From Chloroflexaceae bacterium UBA1466 (GTDB lineage Bacteria > Chloroflexota > Chloroflexia > Chloroflexales > Chloroflexaceae): DNA of 5,393 nucleotides. Below the pieces are notes generated by a model. That model did no database searches and was not told where the DNA came from. It saw only the letters and a program-made list of their open reading frames with translations. Of the stretch, positions 1-4,977 are shown in pieces. Position 1 is the first letter of the stretch. Every line of letters starts with the position of its first letter. The stretch is taken from assembly GCA_002325605.1 (NCBI GenBank), contig DCSM01000051.1:1-5393 (forward strand), in the 5' to 3' direction. The position numbers and the translations under genes were made by a program.

Positions 1-138
1 CTTTATGTAGGGCCCGACCCAGCAGCCAGTTGAAACCACCTTAATTTGTACGCTAAGAATGCACAGCAGGGAGCTGCGGGGAAGCCTGCCTGGCCAGCGC
101 AGGCTGAGGGTCGGCGAGGGGCAATTTGCCTGGGCCCC
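1..138. other. Intergenic or gene-end region with GC-rich inverted repeats
   Basis: No gene can be supported here. On the plus strand frame 1 is open from the window edge to a TGA at 31-33 (LYVGPDPAAS), which could be the last ten codons of an upstream gene. On the minus strand another frame is open leftwards with a possible GTG around 29-31. Ten to fifteen codons cannot decide between them. Two inverted repeats lie downstream of the minus-strand glycosyltransferase. One is AGCCTGC (83-89) with GCAGGCT (99-105). The other is AGGGGC (117-122) with GCCCCT (134-139), which touches the stop codon. Neither is followed by a T-run on either strand. Confidence 0.4.
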
Positions 139-139
139 T
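83..139 (-). terminator. Possible non-canonical end-of-transcript hairpins after the glycosyltransferase
   Basis: Read on the minus strand, a 6-bp stem (GCCCCT 134-139 pairing with AGGGGC 117-122, 11-nt loop) begins at the glycosyltransferase stop codon. It is followed by a 7-bp stem (GCAGGCT 99-105 with AGCCTGC 83-89, 9-nt loop). Both are GC-rich and in the right place to end or protect the tRNA-glycosyltransferase transcript. Neither has the U-tract of an intrinsic terminator, so termination is only a guess. The repeats themselves are seen directly. Confidence 0.25.
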
Positions 140-1122
140 TAACGCTCACTATTTAGTAGGGCCTGGAGGGGAAAAGAAGCAGGCCTAAGCCAGCGCTCTA
201 GGGCGGCGATGGAAGCCGTGCGCCGGGCTTGGATGGCCTTGCGTTGGTGGAGGAGCAGGGGGATTTCGCGGCTGACCGCTAGGCGGCCAGCCGCAATTGC
301 GGGTTGGCGGGTGAGGCCGGCGTAGGCGAAAGCTAGGGTCTCATAGCGCAAAATGGTGGGCAGACAAGAGCGGAAGAGCGGCGTGGGCAGACAGCGCAAA
401 AGCACGCGCCAGCGGTTTAGGGCCAGAAGGTTTTGTTTGAAGGGGCTGGTTCGTGCCCCCCCACTCGCCGAACAGACATGCCGGGCCCGGGCGTTTGGGG
501 CTAAGAAAGTGCGCCAGCCCCGGAGCCTCGCCCGCCACGCCAGATCGACATCCTCTAAATAGCAGAAGAAGCGCTCCTCAAATAGCCCAATGTCCTCGAT
601 CAGCGTGCGCCGCAGGAGCGCCAAGCCGCCACTGGCCCCAAAAATCTCAGTTGGCTCTGGCGGCAAGGAAGCGATAGATTGCCCCCAATAGAGGTCGTTG
701 GCAACCCCATCCCGTTGCACTTGAATCCCGGCTGAGGCTATTTGCTGCGGCTGGCGACTAAACGCCAAAACCCCCGCCACCATTCCAATCTCTGGGGCGA
801 GGGCCAGGGTTTGAGCTAAAGCGGCGACACAGCCAGGCTCGACCAAAGCATCATCATTACAGAGCAAGAGCCATTCGCCCTGCGCGGCTCTGAGACCAGC
901 GTTTGTCCCGCCCGCGAAGCCTAAATTTTGGGGTAAAATGAGCAGACGAGCAGTAGGCGCAAATTGTTTGGCCCAGCCCGCAACCTTCCCATTTGAGCCG
1001 TTATCCACGAGAATAAGCTCATCGGTGGGAGCGAGTTGGGCCGCGAGGGCCGCCAGGCAAGCCGGGAGATAATAGGGAGCTGACCAAGCAGGGATAATAG
1101 CTGAAATGTGGGGGCGAGGCAT
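139..1122 (-). CDS. Family 2 glycosyltransferase, rhamnosyltransferase-like (COG1216 / WbbL type)
   Basis: A 327-residue GT-A fold glycosyltransferase expected to move a sugar from a nucleotide-sugar donor (often dTDP-rhamnose in this group) onto a cell-surface polysaccharide or glycolipid at the cytoplasmic face of the membrane. Visible motifs are the N-terminal ISAIIPAW strand (6-13), the nucleotide-binding VDNGS (39-43), NLGFAGGTNAG (66-76), the metal-binding DXD-like NDDA (89-92), the acceptor-side GASGG (162-166), and FCYLEDVDLAWRARLRGWR (186-204) with the catalytic-base acidic residues. Length is normal for the group. The frame stays open upstream to 1383, but that extension translates a tRNA gene. 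The ATG at 1120-1122 puts the first beta strand at residue 6, as usual. No Shine-Dalgarno is visible in the 11 nt after the tRNA, so initiation may be weak or leaderless-like. The sugar and acceptor cannot be told from sequence. Confidence 0.9.
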   Translation of the reverse strand: MPRPHISAIIPAWSAPYYLPACLAALAAQLAPTDELILVDNGSNGKVAGWAKQFAPTARLLILPQNLGFAGGTNAGLRAAQGEWLLLCNDDALVEPGCVAALAQTLALAPEIGMVAGVLAFSRQPQQIASAGIQVQRDGVANDLYWGQSIASLPPEPTEIFGASGGLALLRRTLIEDIGLFEERFFCYLEDVDLAWRARLRGWRTFLAPNARARHVCSASGGARTSPFKQNLLALNRWRVLLRCLPTPLFRSCLPTILRYETLAFAYAGLTRQPAIAAGRLAVSREIPLLLHQRKAIQARRTASIAALERWLRPASFPLQALLNSER

Positions 1123-1133
1123 AGGAAGGCTTG

Positions 1134-1208
1134 TGGTGGGCCACCCAGGATTCGAACCTGGAACCTGTCGGTTATGAGCCGATTGCTCTGCCGTTGAGCT
1201 AGTGGCCC
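1134..1208 (-). tRNA. tRNA with CAT anticodon, probably elongator tRNA-Met
   Basis: The minus strand folds as a full cloverleaf of 75 nt including an encoded CCA. The acceptor stem is GGGCCAC/GTGGCCC with discriminator A. The D arm is GCTC-AACGGCA-GAGC. The anticodon arm is ATCGG-CTCATAA-CCGAC with anticodon CAT. The variable loop is AGGTT and the T arm is CCAGG-TTCGAAT-CCTGG. The G1:C72 pair and the lack of three G:C pairs at the base of the anticodon stem argue against an initiator tRNA. CAT could also be an Ile2 tRNA whose C34 is modified to lysidine; I favour elongator Met. The top anticodon-stem pair (27:43) is an A-C mismatch. A sigma70 promoter lies just upstream. Confidence 0.95.
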
Positions 1209-1222
1209 AGGGCACGCTCAAC

Positions 1223-1251
1223 ATTATAGCCAGTTTAGGCAATTTAGTCAA
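1223..1251 (-). promoter_or_regulatory. Sigma70-type promoter of the tRNA-glycosyltransferase unit
   Basis: On the minus strand TTGACT (1246-1251) and a perfect TATAAT (1223-1228) are separated by 17 nt. Transcription would begin near 1216, about 8 nt before the tRNA 5' end at 1208. This is the best promoter in the window and suits a tRNA gene. No terminator separates the tRNA from the glycosyltransferase, so it probably drives both. Confidence 0.8.
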
Positions 1252-1266
1252 ACTGGCGGTTGAGTC

Positions 1267-1296
1267 TTGCACGAAGCAGCCATTTACCGCTATACT
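1267..1296 (+). promoter_or_regulatory. Sigma70-type promoter of the CNNM/CorC gene pair
   Basis: On the plus strand TTGCAC (1267-1272) and TATACT (1291-1296) are separated by 18 nt, predicting a start near 1303 and a 5' UTR of about 43 nt. Its -35 box lies 15 bp from that of the divergent tRNA promoter, so the two polymerase sites are back to back and might interfere with or share a regulator. Confidence 0.6.
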
Positions 1297-1305
1297 GGGG
1301 CTATT

Positions 1306-1326
1306 GTTCTCTGCCCCCCAGAGAAC
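1306..1326 (+). promoter_or_regulatory. Perfect 8-bp inverted repeat at the predicted 5' end of the CNNM/CorC mRNA
   Basis: GTTCTCTG (1306-1313) and CAGAGAAC (1319-1326) are exact reverse complements around five C residues. The hairpin would sit almost at the start of the predicted transcript and end 9 nt before the ribosome binding site AAGGA (1336-1340). It could be a 5' stabilising stem, a simple RNA control element, or a DNA operator. It has no T-run and does not look like a terminator. The repeat is seen; the role is inferred. Confidence 0.5.
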
Positions 1327-1346
1327 TGTGATTGAAAGGATGAGCA

Positions 1347-2696
1347 TTGAGTACGGCCCTAACGATCTTAGCAGTCTCGACATTTTTGATCTTCCTTAAC
1401 GCCTTCTACGTGATTGCCGAATTTGCCACCGTCAGCGCCCGCCAGACGCTGATTAAACAGCAGGCGGTGGAGGGCAATCCCTTCGCCCAGTTGCTCGCGC
1501 CGATCCTCGCTGACGCGCACCTCCTTGACACTTATATTGCCGTCTGCCAGCTAGGGATCACGCTCTCAAGCCTCATTTTAGGCTTCTATGGCCAAGCCAA
1601 GATTGCTATCTATCTTATCCCGCTCTTTGAACACTTTGGGGGCATGCAACAGGTCGCGGCTGAGTCGCTGGCCGCCACCGTGATCTTACTTCTCCTGACG
1701 GTTTTCCAAGTCGTCTTTGGGGAGTTAGTTCCCAAATCTCTCGCGCTGCGCTACCCCGAGAAGGTAGCCTTGGGGGTTGTGATCCCAATGCGTTGGTCCT
1801 TGACCCTTTTTAGACCAATGATCACGCTCTTTAATGGCACTGGCAACTTGCTTTTACGCTGGCTGGGCGTACCTCCCAATATCCATCCAGCCCATATTCT
1901 TAGCCCGGAAGAGATTGAATATCTGGTTGCGGAGAGCGCTCAAGGAGGGTTGCTTGAAGCGGGCGAACGGCAACTCTTACAGAACACCTTTCGGGTGATT
2001 GAACTTACGGCGGCGGACGTGATGATGCCCCGGACACGGTTGGTGGCTGCCCCCGCCGCCAGCGCTTTGCCGGCGCTGTTGGCGGTGGCGACCAGCACTT
2101 CCTATACGCGAATTCCCCTTTATGATGAGACAATAGATAAGATTGTCGGCATCGTCCACTTGAAAGATCTCTTCCGTTTGCACAGCGAGAAGCAGGACCT
2201 ACTCTCGCTTGTCTTACGGCCTGTCTCTTACACCCCTAGCTCTAAATCCGCCTTAGCCGTCCTGGATCAATTGCAGCAGGAGAAGAGCTACGTTGCGATT
2301 GTCTTAGACGAATATGGGGGGACTGCGGGGATGATCACGATAGAAGACCTGATCGAAGAAATCTTTGGGGAGTTGCAAGACGAATCAGATGAAGAAGAGG
2401 ATGAGCCAGCCCCGCTGGCGGCGGGGCCTGATGGTTCGGTGCGCTTGCATGGGGAAGTCTTACTGAATGATGTGAATGAGCGGCTCGGTCTCAAGCTCCC
2501 AGATGAAGAAGTGAAAACGATAGGGGGGTTGGCGATGGCATTACTGGAACGGTTGCCCAAAGTGGGGGATGAGGTTCTAATTGGGGAAGGTGAGGAGGCC
2601 CTAAAGCTGCGGGTTGAAGCGGTGAATGGCCCTGCGGTGCGGGAAGTTATCCTTTTCCTCCCGCAAGGCAAACTGGCTGAAGGGGGGGAGGCTTAA
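1347..2696 (+). CDS. CNNM/CorC-type membrane protein (DUF21 - CBS pair - CorC/HlyC domain), first of a tandem pair
   Basis: A 449-residue protein of the CNNM/CorC family, often annotated 'hemolysin family protein'. Characterised members are dimeric Mg2+/Co2+ transport or efflux proteins in the inner membrane. The DUF21 membrane domain spans about 1-190, with hydrophobic segments near 4-26, 63-84, 105-126 and 138-162, and the family's GELVPK motif at 125-130. A CBS pair follows: VMMPRT 225-230, YTRIPLYD 253-260, and DEYGGTAG 321-328, which belongs to the nucleotide-binding region. The CorC/HlyC domain covers about 360-438 (TIGGLAM 391-397). An acidic linker (DESDEEEDE, 345-353) joins CBS and CorC parts. 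The start is TTG at 1347: AAGGA at 1336-1340 is 6 nt upstream and the protein then begins just before its first membrane helix. The nearby ATG at 1340 is out of frame. The next gene follows with no gap. Substrate is inferred from family. Confidence 0.92.
   Translation: MSTALTILAVSTFLIFLNAFYVIAEFATVSARQTLIKQQAVEGNPFAQLLAPILADAHLLDTYIAVCQLGITLSSLILGFYGQAKIAIYLIPLFEHFGGMQQVAAESLAATVILLLLTVFQVVFGELVPKSLALRYPEKVALGVVIPMRWSLTLFRPMITLFNGTGNLLLRWLGVPPNIHPAHILSPEEIEYLVAESAQGGLLEAGERQLLQNTFRVIELTAADVMMPRTRLVAAPAASALPALLAVATSTSYTRIPLYDETIDKIVGIVHLKDLFRLHSEKQDLLSLVLRPVSYTPSSKSALAVLDQLQQEKSYVAIVLDEYGGTAGMITIEDLIEEIFGELQDESDEEEDEPAPLAAGPDGSVRLHGEVLLNDVNERLGLKLPDEEVKTIGGLAMALLERLPKVGDEVLIGEGEEALKLRVEAVNGPAVREVILFLPQGKLAEGGEA
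2685..2691 (+). promoter_or_regulatory. Strong ribosome binding site for the second CNNM/CorC gene
   Basis: GGGGAGG (2685-2691) lies inside the last codons of the upstream gene, 5 nt before the ATG at 2697. The upstream TAA (2694-2696) directly abuts that ATG, so terminating ribosomes are placed to re-initiate. This fixes the start and argues for translational coupling. Confidence 0.75.
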
Positions 2697-4091
2697 ATGG
2701 AACAGTTCGTGATTCCCTCCCTCATCATCATCGCCTTAATCTTGCTTAATGGTCTCTTTGTCGCGGCGGAGTTCTGTATCATCAGTGTCCCCCCAACGCG
2801 GATTACTCAACTGGTTGAGGAGGGGCATCTCAAAGCGCAAGCGGTCAAGGCGATCTTGGATGACCCTATCCAACGTGACCATTACATTGCGACGGCGCAA
2901 ATCGGCATTACGGTTGCCAGTCTAGGGCTAGGAATGTACGGCGAACAGACCATTGCGACCTGGCTAATTGGGCCTTTTGAGCATTGGTTGCACCTTGAAG
3001 TGGTCTTAGCCCATACGTTAGCTTTAGTCCTGGCGATCTCCCTGCTTACCTTCGCCCATGTGGTGCTTGGGGAGATGGTTCCCAAATCTCTCGCTCTGCA
3101 ATTTGCGGAGAAGACGGTCTTAGCCATTAGCGCTTGGATAACCTTTGCCAAGAAGCTCTTTTACCCCCTGGTCATTCTGTTGAATGGGATAGGAAACGGG
3201 GTTTTGTGGCTCTTAAAGGTTCCCCCCGTCAGCCCTCATCGACGACTTTATTCGTCCGAAGAGCTAGAGATCGTCATCAAAGAGAGCCATAAAGGGGGGC
3301 TTTTAGACGATAATGAGCAGCGGATCCTAGAGAATATCTTTGCCTTTAGGGAACGGCGGGTGGGGCAAGTAATGACTCCGCGCCCGCGCATCTCAGCGCT
3401 TGCGCTCACCTGTACCCTGGCTGAATTGCGGCGGCATCTCAAGAACTTTCATTATAGTCGCTTCCCTGTCTATGAGAAAGACCTTGACCAGATTGTTGGC
3501 ATGCTTTTAGTCAAAGACTTTGTTGATCAGCAAATCCATAAGCCTGGCAAGTTCAATCTCAAAGGCCTGATTCGCTACATTCCCAAAGTCCCAGAAACGA
3601 TGGCCGTGGCCCGCCTCTTAGCGATTTTCAAGCGTTCGCATACGCACATGGCGCTCGTTTTTGATGAATATGGAAGTACGGCGGGGATTGTAACGCTGGA
3701 AGATATTGTTGAGGAAGTGGTTGGGGAGCTTCACGATGAGTTTGACCTGCCAGAACCACCACCGTTGTTTGAAATTGAACCTGGCGTGTTGCTGGCGCGG
3801 GGCGATTTGCTCTTAGACAATTTGCGCGTAGCCATCCCCGATCTCTTCTTAAAAGATGAGCATCTACCCGATGTAGAGACGATTGGGGGCTTATTAGTTG
3901 GGCTTTTAGATCGTCCGCCTGAGCCTGGCGACCTTATTGAGATGGAAGAAGCCAATTTTACGGTGGAGAGCGTGAGTGGTTTAGCGGTTAAGTCGGTGCG
4001 GGTCGAGCGCAAAGTGCATAATCCGCCGAGCGAGGAAAGCGATCAAACCGAAGAAAAGATTGAGGTTAAGGAAGAAGCCGAATCCTCTTAG
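2697..4091 (+). CDS. CNNM/CorC-type membrane protein (DUF21 - CBS pair - CorC/HlyC domain), second of a tandem pair
   Basis: A 464-residue paralogue of the preceding gene with the same domain order. The DUF21 membrane domain is at about 1-190 (GEMVPK 125-130; hydrophobic stretches near 5-27, 63-84, 104-126, 140-163). The CBS pair shows VMTPRP 225-230, YSRFPVYE 253-260 and DEYGSTAG 323-330. The CorC/HlyC domain covers about 355-440 (TIGGLL 395-400). The two proteins align without gaps at least through residue 130. This copy lacks the acidic CBS-CorC linker of its partner but has its own highly charged C-terminal tail (about 444-464). The ATG abuts the upstream stop and has a strong Shine-Dalgarno, so the pair should be made together. 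Expected role is divalent-cation transport or efflux in the cytoplasmic membrane, gated by nucleotide binding to CBS, by family inference. Its TAG stop overlaps the stop of the convergent gene. Confidence 0.92.
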   Translation: MEQFVIPSLIIIALILLNGLFVAAEFCIISVPPTRITQLVEEGHLKAQAVKAILDDPIQRDHYIATAQIGITVASLGLGMYGEQTIATWLIGPFEHWLHLEVVLAHTLALVLAISLLTFAHVVLGEMVPKSLALQFAEKTVLAISAWITFAKKLFYPLVILLNGIGNGVLWLLKVPPVSPHRRLYSSEELEIVIKESHKGGLLDDNEQRILENIFAFRERRVGQVMTPRPRISALALTCTLAELRRHLKNFHYSRFPVYEKDLDQIVGMLLVKDFVDQQIHKPGKFNLKGLIRYIPKVPETMAVARLLAIFKRSHTHMALVFDEYGSTAGIVTLEDIVEEVVGELHDEFDLPEPPPLFEIEPGVLLARGDLLLDNLRVAIPDLFLKDEHLPDVETIGGLLVGLLDRPPEPGDLIEMEEANFTVESVSGLAVKSVRVERKVHNPPSEESDQTEEKIEVKEEAESS

Positions 4092-4846
4092 AATCTTTTG
4101 GGCACGAAGTTCCTTCGATTGAGGATTTCCATCAAACCATCTACAACGCCCAACATAATCAAGCCTTGGCGCTCGCCATGCGTCACCAAGTTCGGGTCAA
4201 TGTAGAAACTAGCTAAAGTTCCAATGACTTGCTTCTCTGCATACTCTGGTAGAAAGTCGCGCACTTCTTCGAGGCTTTTGACGAAATCTGCAATATCCTC
4301 GCTGCGTAAGCGGCTTTTTGTCTCATTGACCAGGATATAATCGCCGCAAACTGCAATTGTATCATATTCCTTCACCCGCCCATCAGGCAAGCGTTTGCGA
4401 ATTCGCACGCCTTCCATTTGGGGAAGCTCAGGGCAATTGACAATTTCAGCCAAAATGCGTGGAATACTTGGGGCGACGAGGTCTTCGGCCAGCGTTCCCA
4501 TTTTATGAGAAAGTTCGGCCATTTGTCGTCGAAACTCCTTCGCATTTTTATCTGAATTCTTTGCCATCTCTTGCATCTCAGCTCTGAATTTGCGTGATTC
4601 CTCCTGCATCTCGGCTCTGAACTTCTGCATTTCCTCGGCCAATTCGTCAACACGCTGCGAGGTCTGTTGTACATGGCGCTCAGTTAATTGCACTTGTTTC
4701 GACAATAGGTCAAGCTGGAGTGAGGATTTTTGCACCTGACTTGTAGTTCGGCGATTCTCTTCTGATAGCTGGCTCATGTTCTGCGTAAGCTGTGCCATAA
4801 GGTCTTCCAAGTTCGCAACTCGTGGCTCAAGTGTAAGGGTGGTCAT
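4088..4846 (-). CDS. Coiled-coil protein with C-terminal PD-(D/E)XK nuclease-like domain (DUF3782-like)
   Basis: A 252-residue soluble protein in two parts. Residues about 10-115 are a charged, Gln/Glu-rich coiled coil containing an 11-residue repeat (KFRAEMQE at 75-82 and 86-93). Residues about 116-252 look like a small PD-(D/E)XK fold: GTLAEDLVAPSIPRIL (117-132, with Glu121 as the likely helix-1 acid), YDTIAV (161-166, Asp162), and VNETKS (173-178, the E-x-K motif Glu175/Lys177). All three core elements are present, so nuclease activity is possible but not shown. Such proteins are common, often multicopy and poorly studied in Chloroflexota and Cyanobacteria; I recall DUF3782 as the closest family but cannot verify it. 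I chose the ATG at 4846 over a TTG at 4867 because GGAAAGG lies 7 nt before it and an extended -10 promoter lies upstream. Substrate and partners are unknown. Confidence 0.8.
   Translation of the reverse strand: MTTLTLEPRVANLEDLMAQLTQNMSQLSEENRRTTSQVQKSSLQLDLLSKQVQLTERHVQQTSQRVDELAEEMQKFRAEMQEESRKFRAEMQEMAKNSDKNAKEFRRQMAELSHKMGTLAEDLVAPSIPRILAEIVNCPELPQMEGVRIRKRLPDGRVKEYDTIAVCGDYILVNETKSRLRSEDIADFVKSLEEVRDFLPEYAEKQVIGTLASFYIDPNLVTHGERQGLIMLGVVDGLMEILNRRNFVPKRF
4572..4624 (-). repeat. Short tandem repeat, 33-bp period, inside the coiled-coil gene
   Basis: Two 20-nt units, at 4572-4591 and 4605-4624 on the plus strand, match at 18 of 20 positions with a period of exactly 33 bp. Each encodes KFRAEMQ and keeps the frame, so the protein gains one 11-residue (three-turn) coiled-coil period. 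It looks like a duplication that lengthened the coiled coil. Confidence 0.7.
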
Positions 4847-4878
4847 AAGAAAGCCTTTCCTTTCCAACGATTTGCTTC

Positions 4879-4887
4879 ATTATAACA
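4879..4887 (-). promoter_or_regulatory. Extended -10 promoter of the coiled-coil nuclease gene
   Basis: On the minus strand the sequence reads TG-T-TATAAT (4887 down to 4879), a perfect extended -10. The -35 region at the usual distance is poor, which an extended -10 can offset. Transcription would start near 4872, giving a leader of about 25 nt containing GGAAAGG before the ATG at 4846. Confidence 0.65.
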
Positions 4888-4920
4888 TATATTTCTCAAA
4901 GCTCCAGTTGCCTCTAAACA

Positions 4921-4929
4921 TGCTATAAT
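4921..4929 (+). promoter_or_regulatory. Extended -10 promoter pointing at the Rpn-like fragment
   Basis: On the plus strand TG-C-TATAAT (4921-4929) is a perfect extended -10 with a weak -35 region (GCTCCA, 4901-4906). It predicts a start near 4936 and is followed by a Shine-Dalgarno-like GGAGAAAGGA at 4952-4961. Its core matches the divergent promoter at 12 of 13 positions. Confidence 0.5.
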
Positions 4930-4977
4930 GACTGCTCTAAAGGCAGCTTACGGAGAAAGGATCCTGCTTCCACCGTA

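Larger units (their letters stand above)
4847..4977. other. Divergent intergenic region
   Basis: Between the coiled-coil nuclease start and the plus-strand Rpn-like frame this region is AT-rich around 4870-4930. It carries two opposed extended -10 elements and a purine-rich site, GGAGAAAGGA, at 4952-4961 (plus) that resembles a ribosome binding site. No in-frame ATG, GTG or TTG follows that site at a usable distance. Confidence 0.6.

Noticed and set aside
341..677. Several 65-74 codon frames on both strands within the glycosyltransferase
   Set aside because: They lie wholly inside a gene with clear family motifs, have low-complexity Arg/Ala/Pro-rich translations and no ribosome sites, as expected of shadows in GC-rich DNA.
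1306..1326. Hairpin read as an intrinsic terminator of either divergent unit
   Set aside because: No T-run follows on either strand, and it sits upstream of genes on both sides rather than after one.
1340..1399. Short plus-strand frame starting at ATG 1340 (MSIEYGPNDL...), also open back to 1202
   Set aside because: Its ATG overlaps the ribosome binding site of the CNNM/CorC gene, leaving no proper spacing, and most of the longer frame is tRNA and promoter sequence.
2288..2671. 127-codon minus-strand frame, Ser/Arg/Pro-rich
   Set aside because: It is antisense to the CBS/CorC part of the first transporter gene, and its composition reflects complementary codons of acidic and glycine-rich coding sequence.
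4372..4674. 100-codon minus-strand frame inside the coiled-coil gene
   Set aside because: It is a shifted frame of the real coiled-coil reading frame, which has the PD-(D/E)XK motifs and a ribosome site.
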